From an uncultured Kiloniellaceae bacterium (GTDB taxonomy: Bacteria; Pseudomonadota; Alphaproteobacteria; Kiloniellales; Kiloniellaceae), in NCBI GenBank assembly GCA_947493695.1, contig CANLSF010000001.1:186001-250000 (forward strand): 64,000 bases of DNA. The letters are read 5' to 3'. Below the pieces are notes generated by a model. It did no database searches and was not told the origin of the DNA. It saw only the letters and a program-made list of their open reading frames with translations. Made by a program: the position numbers and the translations under genes. Every line of letters begins with the position of its first letter. The first letter of the stretch is position 1. Positions 48,913-57,920 of the stretch are shown here, piece by piece.

Positions 48913-48927
48913 TGGCACGCCCTTTGC
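48913..48927 (+). promoter_or_regulatory. Sigma-54 promoter of acoABC
   Basis: TGGCACGCCCTTTGC is an exact match to the -24/-12 consensus TGGCAC-N5-TTGC. It lies about 80 bases before the acoA start and follows the dyad sites, matching control by the divergent AcoR-type activator. Confidence 0.88.
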
Positions 48928-49009
48928 GGGTAAGAGAGCAAGAAACAAAAGCTCCGCCTCACTCAGGCGGCACGAGAGCTGTAACAAATCAAAAAGGGAG
49001 GATCCGCAG

Positions 49010-49975
49010 GTGCAGTTAAACCGCGATGACCTGAAAGAAGCCTATCGGCGCATGTGTCTTATCCGTGAATTCGAAGACAAGGTTCACGACGAATTTGCCG
49101 CCGGGAACATTCCCGGTTTCGTCCATCTCTACGCGGGCGAAGAAGCCTCTGCAGTCGGCGTCTGTATGCACCTGGAAGACCGGGACGCCATCGCCTCGAC
49201 CCACCGGGGTCACGGCCACTGTATTGCCAAGGGCTGCGACGCCGAGGGCATGATGTCGGAAATCTACGGCAAGAAAGACGGTCTTTGCGGCGGCAAAGGC
49301 GGCTCCATGCATATCGCCGACCTCAGCAAGGGCATGCTGGGCGCGAACGGCATTGTCGGCGGCGGCTCGCCCCTGATCTGCGGCGCAGCACTGACGGCCA
49401 AGACCCTGAAGACCGGAGGCGTCGCCATCGCTTTCCTGGGGGACGGTGCCTCCAATCAGGGCACCACGCTGGAATCCTACAATCTTGCTAAGGTCTGGAA
49501 CCTGCCGGCCATCTTTGTCGTGGAGGACAACGGCTACGCGGAATCCACCGCCTCGGCCTGGTCCGTTGCAGGAACCCAGACCAAACGCGCCGAGGGCTTC
49601 GGCATGCCGGGTGCAGAGGTTGACGGTCACGACTTCTTCGCGGTCTGGGAAGTGGCGCGCGAAGCCATCGAACGGGCACGGAACGGCGAAGGCCCCTCCC
49701 TCATCCATGTGAAGCTCAACCGCTACTACGGTCACTTCGAAGGCGATGCCATCACCTACAAAGGCGAGGGTGAAATCGACAAGATCAAGGCAACCAAGGA
49801 CTGCCTGAATCTCTTCAAGCAGCGGGTCATTGAGACGTCACTGCTGGAATCCGACGACCTCAGCGAGATCGAAACCAGCGTCAAGAGCTACATCGATCAG
49901 TGCGCGGCCACGGCAACAAACGGAAGCACACCGACGGAAGCCGACCTGATGACCGATGTGTATTTGAAATACTGA
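49010..49975 (+). CDS. acoA: Acetoin dehydrogenase E1 component, alpha subunit
   Basis: 321 residues. It has the E1-alpha pattern: STHRGHGHCIAKG, GGKGGSMH and the thiamine diphosphate site GDGASNQGTTLESYNLA with FVVEDNGYAEST. The start is GTG at 49010 preceded by AAGGGAGG; the longer open frame upstream would run through the promoter and is rejected. Together with acoB it decarboxylates acetoin and passes acetyl to the lipoyl group of acoC. Confidence 0.92.
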   Translation: MQLNRDDLKEAYRRMCLIREFEDKVHDEFAAGNIPGFVHLYAGEEASAVGVCMHLEDRDAIASTHRGHGHCIAKGCDAEGMMSEIYGKKDGLCGGKGGSMHIADLSKGMLGANGIVGGGSPLICGAALTAKTLKTGGVAIAFLGDGASNQGTTLESYNLAKVWNLPAIFVVEDNGYAESTASAWSVAGTQTKRAEGFGMPGAEVDGHDFFAVWEVAREAIERARNGEGPSLIHVKLNRYYGHFEGDAITYKGEGEIDKIKATKDCLNLFKQRVIETSLLESDDLSEIETSVKSYIDQCAATATNGSTPTEADLMTDVYLKY

Positions 49976-50002
49976 GAGCGGCATCAACCCGCAGCGAGTC
50001 GT

Positions 50003-50121
50003 TTAATTTAGTTTCGACTGACGTCGAAACCGGCACCAGCCCGCTCCCCCTCCCAACCACCCAATGCGATTATCCTGTGGGTGGTTGGCAGGGGGAGCGG
50101 GCCGGCACCGAGCTAAATCAA
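50003..50121 (+). repeat. Strong multi-stem foldback element between acoA and acoB
   Basis: Three nested or adjacent inverted repeats. Outer: TTAATTTAG with CTAAATCAA (8 of 9). Next: GTTTCGAC-TGAC-GTCGAAAC, perfect, at 50011-50030. Main: 50039-50063 pairs with 50078-50102 at 24 of 25 positions over a 14-base loop. It sits inside the operon, has no T-run and is much stronger than a typical terminator, so an mRNA-stabilising or processing element, or an inserted palindromic repeat, is likely. Confidence 0.75.
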
Positions 50122-50134
50122 TGGGAGCAAATAA

Positions 50135-51148
50135 ATGTCCGTAAAAAGCTATCGGCAGGCATTCAACGAAGCCATTCGTCAGGAAATGGAACGGGACGAA
50201 CGGGTCATCGTTATGGGCGAAGACATTTCCGGGGGCATGGGCGCGCCCGGTGAGGACGACGCCTGGGGCGGCGTATTGGGCGTCACCAAAGGCCTGATGC
50301 CGCAGTTCGGCCGGGAACGAGTGCTGGATACCCCCATCAGCGAGAGCGCCTTTATCGGCTGCGCTGCAGGGGCCGCCGCCACAGGATTGCGACCGGTTGC
50401 CGAGCTGATGTTCGTGGACTTCATGGGGGTCTGCTTCGATCAGATCTTTAATCAGGCGGCCAAGTTCCGCTACATGTTCGGCGGCAAGGCGGTTACCCCA
50501 CTGGTGATCCGGACCATGTACGGGGCGGGCTTCAGGGCGGCGTCGCAACACAGTCAGTGCCTCTATCCTCTCTTCACGCATATTCCGGGATTGAAAGTGG
50601 CTCTGCCCTCCAATGCCTACGAGGCCAAAGGCCTGATGACCCAGGCGATCCGAGATGACGATCCGGTCGTGATCTTCGAGCATAAAGCGATGTACGACGA
50701 AGAGATGGAAGTTCCCGACGAGGCCTACGGCATTCCCTTCGGCGAGGCCAATGTGACCCGAGAGGGTGATGACGTCACTCTGGTTGCTTTCGGCCGGATG
50801 GTGAACCTTGCCAACGAGGCAGCAGATAGTCTGAGTGCTTCGGGTATCACCTGCACCGTAGTCGACCCCAGGACCACTTCGCCGCTCGATACGGAAACGA
50901 TCCTGGAAACAGTCTCCGAAACCGGGCGTCTGGTGGTAATCGACGAAGCCCATCCGCGCTGCAATATGGCCACGGATATTTCGGCCCTGGTCAGTCAGGA
51001 AATCTTCAGCGACCTAAAGGCGCCCGTGAAGATGGTGACGTCACCGCATTGCCCCGTGCCTTTCTCTCCAGCGCTTGAAGATCTTTATATTCCCAGTACG
51101 GCAAAGATCGAAGCCGCGGTGCGAGAAGTGCTCGGAAAAGGCCACTAG
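50135..51148 (+). CDS. acoB: Acetoin dehydrogenase E1 component, beta subunit
   Basis: 337 residues of the transketolase-like E1 beta family: RVIVMGEDISGGMGAP, FMGVCFDQIFNQAAKFRYM and the C-terminal DPRTTSPLDTETILETVSETGRLVVIDEAH and SPHCPVPFSPALEDLYIP. GGGAGCAA precedes the ATG. It pairs with acoA. The TAG stop is the start of an inverted-repeat element in the following gap. Confidence 0.92.
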   Translation: MSVKSYRQAFNEAIRQEMERDERVIVMGEDISGGMGAPGEDDAWGGVLGVTKGLMPQFGRERVLDTPISESAFIGCAAGAAATGLRPVAELMFVDFMGVCFDQIFNQAAKFRYMFGGKAVTPLVIRTMYGAGFRAASQHSQCLYPLFTHIPGLKVALPSNAYEAKGLMTQAIRDDDPVVIFEHKAMYDEEMEVPDEAYGIPFGEANVTREGDDVTLVAFGRMVNLANEAADSLSASGITCTVVDPRTTSPLDTETILETVSETGRLVVIDEAHPRCNMATDISALVSQEIFSDLKAPVKMVTSPHCPVPFSPALEDLYIPSTAKIEAAVREVLGKGH

Positions 51149-51307
51149 AGCAGGTCAAGTTGAGATGGAATCGCCATAGGCGATCTGTCGTACTTGTGAA
51201 TCTGCTCTGATCGTTTGAGCTGGATCGGATTCACATCTTTAGACGAAGCCGAAACGCGATTTCGACTAAAGATGACCAGAACCAGGAATTGCATTCTTTA
51301 CAGAATG
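51147..51307. repeat. Cluster of small inverted repeats between acoB and acoC
   Basis: The first unit is a foldback with arms AGAGCAG (51147-51153) and CTGCTCT (51202-51208) and an inner ATCGCC-ATA-GGCGAT stem at 51170-51184. It resembles a dispersed intergenic repeat common in alphaproteobacteria. Further dyads follow: GTGAATC with GATTCAC (51196-51234), ATCTTTAG with CTAAAGAT (51235-51273) and CATTCT-TTAC-AGAATG (51292-51307). No gene lies in the 253-base gap. Confidence 0.6.
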
Positions 51308-51401
51308 TAAACTACCTGTGCGGTTACTGAGGTCGTTGATGAAGCAGGGCTTTTTAGCTTCAATTCGACATAAAGAAGACGAAATATTTCGGAGATGCTG
51401 A

Positions 51402-52520
51402 ATGAGCGGCAATATCGAACCAATCCTGATGCCCAAATGGGGCCTCGCGATGGAAGAAGGCATGCTGGTTGAATGGCAGGTCGAAGAGGGCGACACGATC
51501 GAGAAGGGTCAGGAGATCGCCGACATCGAAACGACTAAAATCACAAATGCCTTTGAATCGCCCATGAGCGGTCAGCTGCGCAGGTTCGTAACCATGGACG
51601 GTGAGACTGTTCCGGTTGGCTTCTTACTTGCCGTTTGCGCAGAGGACGACGTGGATGACGCCGAAATCGACGGCTATGTCCGGGACTTCAAGGATAACTT
51701 CGTTCTGGATGAAGCCGCTGCGGGTGCGGCTGAACCTGAAACGGTCGAAATTCTGCCGGGTCAGTCCATCCGCTATATGACGATGGGATCCGGTGGCGCG
51801 GAACCCATCCTCTTCGTTCACGGCTTCGGCGGCGGCTTCGACAACTGGATGCTGAACCAGGAGGCACTCTCTGAAAATCTCCAGACCTACGCGGTGGATT
51901 TGCCCGGTCACGGCGGCTCCACCAAACAGGTCGGTGACGGTGATCTCGCGTCCATGACCGACATGCTGCACAGCTTTATGACCGTCATGAAAATTGAGCG
52001 CGCGCATCTTGTCGGGCACTCCATGGGGGGCGGCATTGCCCTTGACCTCGCCTATCGATACCCGAGCCAGGTGGCGAGCCTCTCCCTCATCGCGCCAGTC
52101 GGTTTCGGGTCCGATATCAATATGGAATACATTGACGGATTCATTACTCAGACCCGAGCAAGAAAACTCAGGGCGGTCATCGAACTTCTGGTCGATGACC
52201 CCACTGGAATTTCTCCTGATATGATTGAGGAGATTATCAAGTACAAGCGCCTGGACGGCGTAGGCCCCGCTCTGGAGCGCCTGCGCGACAGCATTATGCC
52301 GAATGGGCAGCAAGCGCGCCTGCTGAATGATCGTCTTGATGACCTCGTCGTGCCCGCACAGGTCTTCTGGGGGCAGAACGACAAAATTATTCCTGCGTCC
52401 CACGCGGAAGGTCTGCCGGAGAGAATCCGGGTCAATCTATACGACAACACCGGGCATATGCCGCACATGGAACGCGCCAACGAGGTGAATGCTCTCATCA
52501 GCGCCATTGCCAACGGCTAA
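51402..52520 (+). CDS. acoC: Acetoin dehydrogenase E2 component (lipoyl domain plus alpha/beta hydrolase)
   Basis: 372 residues. Residues 5-80 are a lipoyl domain with Lys46 (IETTKI). Residues 120-372 are an alpha/beta hydrolase-like acetyltransferase with FVHGFGGG, nucleophile Ser207 in VGHSMGGG and late His in NTGHMPHM. There is no E3-binding domain, the usual AcoC layout. It transfers acetyl to CoA. No dihydrolipoyl dehydrogenase (acoL) follows, so E3 must come from elsewhere. Confidence 0.92.
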   Translation: MSGNIEPILMPKWGLAMEEGMLVEWQVEEGDTIEKGQEIADIETTKITNAFESPMSGQLRRFVTMDGETVPVGFLLAVCAEDDVDDAEIDGYVRDFKDNFVLDEAAAGAAEPETVEILPGQSIRYMTMGSGGAEPILFVHGFGGGFDNWMLNQEALSENLQTYAVDLPGHGGSTKQVGDGDLASMTDMLHSFMTVMKIERAHLVGHSMGGGIALDLAYRYPSQVASLSLIAPVGFGSDINMEYIDGFITQTRARKLRAVIELLVDDPTGISPDMIEEIIKYKRLDGVGPALERLRDSIMPNGQQARLLNDRLDDLVVPAQVFWGQNDKIIPASHAEGLPERIRVNLYDNTGHMPHMERANEVNALISAIANG

Positions 52521-52533
52521 GCGTCACGCAGAA

Positions 52534-53622
52534 TCAATGCAACGTTCGACTGGGGGTTTCGTTGCCTTCCAGGTGCCAGGAACGAGGATGATGTTCTCTG
52601 GAATCATAAGACGTCGGGCGCGTTCGCAGGGGCAGTATCAATCCGGCGCCTCTGAGGCTTTGAGCCAAACTTGAAAGTGCGCCGGCAGAGAGCCGAATCG
52701 CACTGGGTGGAAGCCAGTTGGCAAGGGCGTCGTAGGCTGGCGTACTATCGCTCCGCTGAAAACCGGCGACCGCATGGAGCAGATCGGCCTCATCCGGGGA
52801 TAGATTCGGGCAGGCCGAGCCGCGAACATCGACCATGCGGCTCGCGGCAAATGCGATGTTGCGCAGCACAGCATTCAATCCTGCTGCGCAGCCGGCAATG
52901 CCGTAATGCGCGAAATGCGCCTGAAGCGCAGGCAAGGGTTCCTGCTCCTGATGGAGGCAGGCAACCCAGCGCCGTGTGCCTTGTAGAATGACCGCCTCGC
53001 CCAGTGTCAGTTCTTCAACCCGGCTGACATAAGGCGCCTGTTGTGTTTCATGCTCATGCGTGATCAGTGTTTCTTTACCGGAAACTCTTGTACTGAAATC
53101 CTCGGTAATCGCACCGGTTAAAGAATGCCCTGCCTCCAAGAGCAGATTGGCGAAACACCTGGCCTGCCGGATAAAGAGGCTGTCAAAATCGGAGCTGATC
53201 AGCCATTGAACAAGCATCTTCGCACGTTCAATCTCAGCCTGCTGATAGGCAGCGAGGATAGAGAGAAAGTGCTCTTCATGTATCGACAAGCATTCCTCGT
53301 CATAGGCATTGATACGAAGCTGACATCTCGCTCCCTTCTGAAAAGCCTCCATGAGCTGGCCAAAGGACTCGATTGCCTCAGGCAACTGCGCTTTGCCGAA
53401 CACCTTCACAAAGGTCGCGGAAAGGCCCATCAGATTTCCCGACGCTCCGTCCGAATTTTCGTCGGGCCCATCACATCTTACATTGCGGCAGGTCTGGTCA
53501 TGATGGCTCTGATGGTTTTTCCGCAACGCCCAGATCACTAACGCTTCCGGTAAGGTAAGGTCGGCGACGACGCGGTCTCTACGCGTGTCCTGATAACCTG
53601 CACCACCATCCATTTTACCCAT
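52534..53622 (-). CDS. Hypothetical protein with an internal duplication
   Basis: 362 residues, no recognised family. Two halves look homologous: DLTLPEALVIWALR (about 21-34) matches ELTLGEAVILQGTRRW (204-219), and LSIHEEHFLSILAAYQ...LVQWLISS...FANLLLEAGHSL (112-168) matches LSPDEADLLHAVAGFQ...LANWLPPS...LAQSLRGAGLIL (274-330). The protein is soluble, alpha-helical by composition and cysteine-containing. LTLxEA followed by a helix-rich region might be a regulatory or structural repeat. Transcription is convergent with acoC, 13 bases apart, so it is a separate unit. Confidence 0.75.
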   Translation of the reverse strand: MGKMDGGAGYQDTRRDRVVADLTLPEALVIWALRKNHQSHHDQTCRNVRCDGPDENSDGASGNLMGLSATFVKVFGKAQLPEAIESFGQLMEAFQKGARCQLRINAYDEECLSIHEEHFLSILAAYQQAEIERAKMLVQWLISSDFDSLFIRQARCFANLLLEAGHSLTGAITEDFSTRVSGKETLITHEHETQQAPYVSRVEELTLGEAVILQGTRRWVACLHQEQEPLPALQAHFAHYGIAGCAAGLNAVLRNIAFAASRMVDVRGSACPNLSPDEADLLHAVAGFQRSDSTPAYDALANWLPPSAIRLSAGALSSLAQSLRGAGLILPLRTRPTSYDSREHHPRSWHLEGNETPSRTLH

Positions 53623-53794
53623 CTCCTGCCGTCATGATGATTTCTAATCTTATATTGATTTATTGAGAATGAGTTGCATTTGCATTTTAGTCAAGCAAAG
53701 ACTCCTTTCAACAACCCGGAGAGATCGAGTTTGAATGGAAGGGTCAGGCTTGCAGGTAGCAATCCGAGATATGAAACAGGAGAGTTTTGCGTGT

Positions 53795-54928
53795 TTAGCG
53801 TGGCTGCGGACGGGGCGGTGGTTCCTTCATGAAGTGTTCCGCCGCCAACGCTGCCCGGGGATCGACTTCCTTCAGTTTTTCCAGTGCGGACTTGGCAAGA
53901 GCCGGATCCTTCCCCCAGACTCCCGCCTGGATCGCAAAGCGCAACACCTGTGGGTCTTCAGGGGCGTGCTGCATCAGGAAATGCAGGTGCGGCAGCTCTT
54001 CCTCGTAGCGCATGGCCATGTGATAGGTGATGACAAGACCGATCCGGCTGTTCAGAGCATGAGGGTCCTGCGCGAAAGCATCTTTGAAGAGTGCCAGGGA
54101 TTCTTCAGTCATCCTGCGAATGCCGAAGGCCTGGCCAGCATTGTCGTAGAGTTGCCGGTTTCCGCTGCGCCGGCACGCGGTCGTCAGCGCCTTTATCTGC
54201 TGTTCGTCCAGTGACCCGCGGCGGCCACGCAGATTTTCCAGCTGCAGCGTACAGATTCGGACCGCGGCCCCGATCTCCGCGCTGGCAGATTCGTATTCGG
54301 GCCCACTTCGTTCGGCAAGAACAGCGAGAGCACTGGAAGGTATAGCTTCAGACCGGCCTTCACCTCCGGCAGTCGTAATGCCGATCAATCTGCCTTCCTG
54401 ATCAACCAGCGCGCCTCCGCTATTGCCGGGCTGACTGTGCGCGGTGTGATGCAGGCGGGCGAAAGTTTTTCCCTCTGCCGGCATCAGTGTGACGCCCCCA
54501 GGGTCGTAGGCTCTGATCCGTTGAAGCCGGAGGTCAGCGCCCACAGTGTAGAGTTTCGAGGCATCCTGCACGCCCGCCACTTGTAGAATCGGCCCGGGTG
54601 GAACGTCCGGCGCCGAAAGCAAAATGAGATCTCCCTTGTAATCGCTGGGCACCACCTGAGCTTCAATCTTGGTCCCGTCCTGAAGGAAGAGTTCAACCGT
54701 CGTACGGTCGGCCACCACATGCCGTGAGGTCACCAGTCGGTTCGCGCTGATGCGCACGGCACTGCCCACTGGCTCAAAGGCCGACACCGCAAAGACAGCC
54801 ATCCGCGCATCACAAACAGCCGCCGGCTGCCTGCACGCGTCGTTTTGCGCAGAAGCCGGAAACGGCAACAGCAGGACTGCGAACACAAATGTGACGAAAG
54901 ACAGAAGCTTCAAGAAATCGGTTTTCAT
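53795..54928 (-). CDS. Secreted trypsin-like serine protease with C-terminal TPR-like region
   Basis: 377 residues. A Sec signal (KLLSFVTFVFAVLLLPFPASA) leads to a chymotrypsin-fold domain with the triad His70 (TSRHVV), Asp100 (YKGDLILL) and Ser170 (QPGNSGGAL). The C-terminal third (about 235-360) is helical with TPR-like spacing (AFGIRRMTEESLALFKDAFAQDPHA). Periplasmic by prediction. It is divergent from a second, HtrA-like protease with 100 bases between the starts, so they may share control. There is no PDZ domain. Confidence 0.8.
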   Translation of the reverse strand: MKTDFLKLLSFVTFVFAVLLLPFPASAQNDACRQPAAVCDARMAVFAVSAFEPVGSAVRISANRLVTSRHVVADRTTVELFLQDGTKIEAQVVPSDYKGDLILLSAPDVPPGPILQVAGVQDASKLYTVGADLRLQRIRAYDPGGVTLMPAEGKTFARLHHTAHSQPGNSGGALVDQEGRLIGITTAGGEGRSEAIPSSALAVLAERSGPEYESASAEIGAAVRICTLQLENLRGRRGSLDEQQIKALTTACRRSGNRQLYDNAGQAFGIRRMTEESLALFKDAFAQDPHALNSRIGLVITYHMAMRYEEELPHLHFLMQHAPEDPQVLRFAIQAGVWGKDPALAKSALEKLKEVDPRAALAAEHFMKEPPPRPQPR

Positions 54929-55028
54929 ACGCACGCTCAACAGCTTTCCGTCAATTCCGGACCGATGGTTTACCTTGCGAAGGGAGTCTGCTCTAGTCGG
55001 TGACGAGCGGCAATTGGTAATTGGTTGG

Positions 55029-55745
55029 ATGACGGCTATGACGAGAACACTGGCAACAATACGAACCCTCCTCCTTGGTGTCAGCGCACTCCTGTTCTTA
55101 GTGACATCACCCGTAGCTGCAGATCACGCAGAGAAGGCCTGGAAGCTTGCCTCTCCCGCTGTGGTTTCCGTGCTACCGACCTGGCCCGGCTACAACAGAC
55201 CTGGCTTTGGCGCACCACCGGGCACCGCACCTGAGGGCACGGGCGTGGCGATTTTGGAACCGGGTCTGATCGTGACCGCCGCCCATGTCGTCGCTCGCGC
55301 CACTGAGGTCGTGGTGCGCGATTACGAGGGAAAACGAGTACAGGCGAAGATCCTCGCGGTTGATCGTGAGTCAGATATTGCGTTGCTGCGGGTTGACGCT
55401 CCGACGCAGCCCATTGAGATCGCCGTCGCCCGCCCCAACACCGGCGCCCATGTCTGCGCAATCGCCAACGCCTTTGGGCTCGACTTGAGTATCACCTGCG
55501 GCATTGTCTCGGCCAACGCGCGTTCAGGTATCGGTTTCAACCCGATTGAGGATTTCATTCAGACCGACGCCGCCGCGAATCCCGGAGCCTCAGGAGGCGC
55601 GCTGATCGATAAAGAAGGTCGGCTCGTCGGGATGCTCAGCGCCATCTTCACCAAAGAGTCCGACGCCAATGCCGGGGTCAACTTCGCAGTTTCCGCAGAG
55701 CTCCTGCTCAAACGGGTCGATAAGATGTTGGCACAACCAAATTAA
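55029..55745 (+). CDS. HtrA/trypsin-like secreted serine protease without PDZ domains
   Basis: 238 residues. Signal peptide to about residue 31 (TLLLGVSALLFLVTSPVAADH), then the triad His86 (VTAAHVV), Asp116 (ESDIALL) and Ser188 (NPGASGGAL) of the DegP protease domain. It ends soon after the protease fold, so it lacks PDZ regulation. ATG at 55029 or 55038; the frame open from 54750 is a shadow of the divergent gene. Likely periplasmic quality control or signalling, by inference. Confidence 0.82.
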   Translation: MTAMTRTLATIRTLLLGVSALLFLVTSPVAADHAEKAWKLASPAVVSVLPTWPGYNRPGFGAPPGTAPEGTGVAILEPGLIVTAAHVVARATEVVVRDYEGKRVQAKILAVDRESDIALLRVDAPTQPIEIAVARPNTGAHVCAIANAFGLDLSITCGIVSANARSGIGFNPIEDFIQTDAAANPGASGGALIDKEGRLVGMLSAIFTKESDANAGVNFAVSAELLLKRVDKMLAQPN

Positions 55746-55754
55746 CCCGGAAAC

Positions 55755-56723
55755 TCAAGCGCTGCGCTGATCCCGTTCGTGAAAAATAAAGCCCAGAACA
55801 TTCATCAGGAATTGTGCCGCCAGAAAAGCGGTCGAGCCACTTTGATCGTAGTCCGGCGCGACCTCGACAAAATCAATTCCCACGATATCGCCGCGCTTGG
55901 CCAAACCCTGGAAGAGCTCCAGCACCTCGTAGTAGAGAAAACCACCATGGCTGGGTGTTCCGGTGCCAGGCGCGATAGACGGATCGAAGCCGTCGACGTC
56001 GACTGTCGCATAATAGCGCACACCCTCGGGAATACGCGCCAGCACGCCTTCCGTCCCCAGCCTGCGCACATCACGCACAGATAGAATGTCCGAACCTGCA
56101 TTGCGCGCGGCTTCGTAATCTTCCCGGTTCGACGAGGAAACATTGCGGATGCCCATCTGGGTAAAACCGGTGACATGAGACATTTCCGATGCCCTGCGCA
56201 GGGGGTTGCCGTGTCCGTAGCGCACACCATGGCGCTCATCCACGAAGTCCAGATGGGCGTCGATATGAATGATGTGTACGGGCGGTTGGTCGTCGAAAGC
56301 GCGGATACAGGGAATATGAACCGAGTGGTCGCCACCGAGCACCACAGGCAAGGCGCCAGCCTTCAGGATGGCGCGGACGCCGGTTTCAATGTTGGCATGA
56401 CTGTAAATGGTATCGGTGTGGATGATATCCGCATCTCCGATGTCCACCATCCTGACCTTGTCGACCGGCAGATAGGTGATGTCGTCCTCGAAGTCGTAAG
56501 CGCCGCCGTGGCCAAACGAGAACAGAGTTGAGGCTTCACGGATCGAACGGGGGCCAAACCGGGCACCGGCACGGTACTGAGTCCCCATGTCGAAAGGTGC
56601 ACCGAGAATCGCCACATCGGCCTCTATCTTGTCCCAGTCCAGACAGACCGGCTGCTTCCCGAAGGTGCAGTGACCAACAAAAGGAAGGTTGAGGCGTCCT
56701 TTTTCATAACCGTGCTCCGACAT
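55755..56723 (-). CDS. Agmatinase/ureohydrolase-family enzyme
   Basis: 322 residues of the arginase/agmatinase fold. The manganese ligands are in GGDHS, DAHLDF and DVDGFDPSIAPGTGTP, all intact. Substrate could be agmatine, guanidinobutyrate or guanidinopropionate; the family split cannot be read with certainty. It ends 9 bases after the convergent protease gene. Confidence 0.87.
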   Translation of the reverse strand: MSEHGYEKGRLNLPFVGHCTFGKQPVCLDWDKIEADVAILGAPFDMGTQYRAGARFGPRSIREASTLFSFGHGGAYDFEDDITYLPVDKVRMVDIGDADIIHTDTIYSHANIETGVRAILKAGALPVVLGGDHSVHIPCIRAFDDQPPVHIIHIDAHLDFVDERHGVRYGHGNPLRRASEMSHVTGFTQMGIRNVSSSNREDYEAARNAGSDILSVRDVRRLGTEGVLARIPEGVRYYATVDVDGFDPSIAPGTGTPSHGGFLYYEVLELFQGLAKRGDIVGIDFVEVAPDYDQSGSTAFLAAQFLMNVLGFIFHERDQRSA

Positions 56724-56800
56724 CCGCTCTCTCCCTCTTTAACTCTCTGTGAACCAGGATAGCGCCTGCCTCTCAATTCACGACATTAAATTTTCCGCCG

Positions 56801-57334
56801 CTAGGCAAGCTCGCTGCAGTGATCGATCCGCCACTGTGGAATAGGAATCCCCTTGCCCGAATAGGCGTAAGCCAGTCGGTCGAAACGAACCGAGCGCTGG
56901 TTAAACTCGCCTTTCAATCTGGTCCTCAAGGCATCCTTTACCGCCTGGTCGATCTGACCGTAGGCCAGCGAGATATGAGGCATGAATTCCACAGGCGGAT
57001 ACATCGATCCCGAGCCAAAATCCTTTGCCTGACTGAAAAGCGCTTCCAAGCCTGGATGCATCTTGAGCCGAAGAAAAAAAGCAGTGAAAAACTGGGATGT
57101 CATGTCGATCCCGGCGATTTCCGCATCAAATGCAGTCTGCCCCCTGGAGAGATCCCGAAGGTCGCTCTCAACCTGCGCCCCTTCTGCCGAGAATCCACCA
57201 ACCAGGGTCACATGCGGAAAGAAAGCCTGCGTTCCAAGTTCGGACGCCAGACTGGTGATGAGGCCTCGAATCCAGAATTCGTCCTCTTCACAGAGTAAAA
57301 GCCAAAGCGTGTAACACCCGGCATCATCTTTCAT
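56801..57334 (-). CDS. 2H phosphoesterase (2'-5' RNA ligase/cyclic phosphodiesterase-like)
   Basis: 177 residues with the paired H-x-T/S motifs of the 2H family: HVTLVGG at 41-47 and HISLAYG at 120-126. These catalyse opening of cyclic phosphates or transesterification in RNA or ADP-ribose derivatives. ATG 57334 is chosen over a 19-residue longer frame (MGFCEHRSRNGNWECGLTQ) that is out of family. It follows the agmatinase on the opposite side of a 77-base gap, same strand. Confidence 0.75.
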   Translation of the reverse strand: MKDDAGCYTLWLLLCEEDEFWIRGLITSLASELGTQAFFPHVTLVGGFSAEGAQVESDLRDLSRGQTAFDAEIAGIDMTSQFFTAFFLRLKMHPGLEALFSQAKDFGSGSMYPPVEFMPHISLAYGQIDQAVKDALRTRLKGEFNQRSVRFDRLAYAYSGKGIPIPQWRIDHCSELA

Positions 57335-57567
57335 TTGCGTCAAGCCGCACTCCCAATTCCCGTTTCTCGATCGGTGTTCGCAGAACCCCAATCAGACCTG
57401 TTATCCTCTAGCATCGAAAGAACGTCGTTGAAACGGCTCAGCATCAAAAACTACAGAGCATTTTTCCGGAGAAGCCGGCTTGGACAGGAAGGCTCGACGA
57501 GCGTAGCTTAAGATATCCGCAATTGGTAATCTGCTCCGTCCCTGGCACGCCAGAAAGGAACGCCTCC

Positions 57568-57891
57568 ATGAAGCTCGACAAAATCGCCGAACAGCAAATC
57601 AAACAGGCACAACGCAGGGGGGAACTGGATAACCTGGAGGGTGCAGGTAAACCCTTGCCGGCGCGTGAGGCAGAAGGCGGACCGAACGCCGTCGGCTACA
57701 AGATCATGGCGGGAGCCGGCGCAATACCAGAAGAAATCAAGCTGCGGAAAGAAGTCGAAGCACAAAGGGCGGTTCTGCAGACGTTGACCGATCCGCAGGA
57801 ACGCAAAGCCGCAATGGCAAAGCTTGCGGATATCCAAATGCGGCTCGCCATTCAGGAAGAAGCACGCCGAAGCCAGAACCGTCATATGTAG
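57568..57891 (+). CDS. DUF1992 domain protein
   Basis: 107 residues. The DUF1992/DNAJC28-type motif is clear: AEQQIKQAQRRGELDNLEGAGKPLP followed by NAVGYKIMAGAGAIPEEIKLRKEVEAQ and a helical C-terminus. The role of the family is not established. ATG 57568 is chosen over an upstream frame extension of 15 residues because GGAACGCC precedes it and the family starts there. Confidence 0.85.
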   Translation: MKLDKIAEQQIKQAQRRGELDNLEGAGKPLPAREAEGGPNAVGYKIMAGAGAIPEEIKLRKEVEAQRAVLQTLTDPQERKAAMAKLADIQMRLAIQEEARRSQNRHM

Positions 57892-57920
57892 TAGGCTGGC
57901 GCTTAACACCCTATCGGCAT

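Noticed and set aside
48632-49009. N-terminal extension of acoA by 126 codons
   Set aside because: It would read through the acoR start, the activator dyads and the sigma-54 promoter; the GTG at 49010 with AAGGGAGG gives the normal E1-alpha N-terminus.
51147-51307. CRISPR-like repeat cluster
   Set aside because: The units are different inverted repeats, not regularly spaced identical direct repeats, and no cas genes are present.
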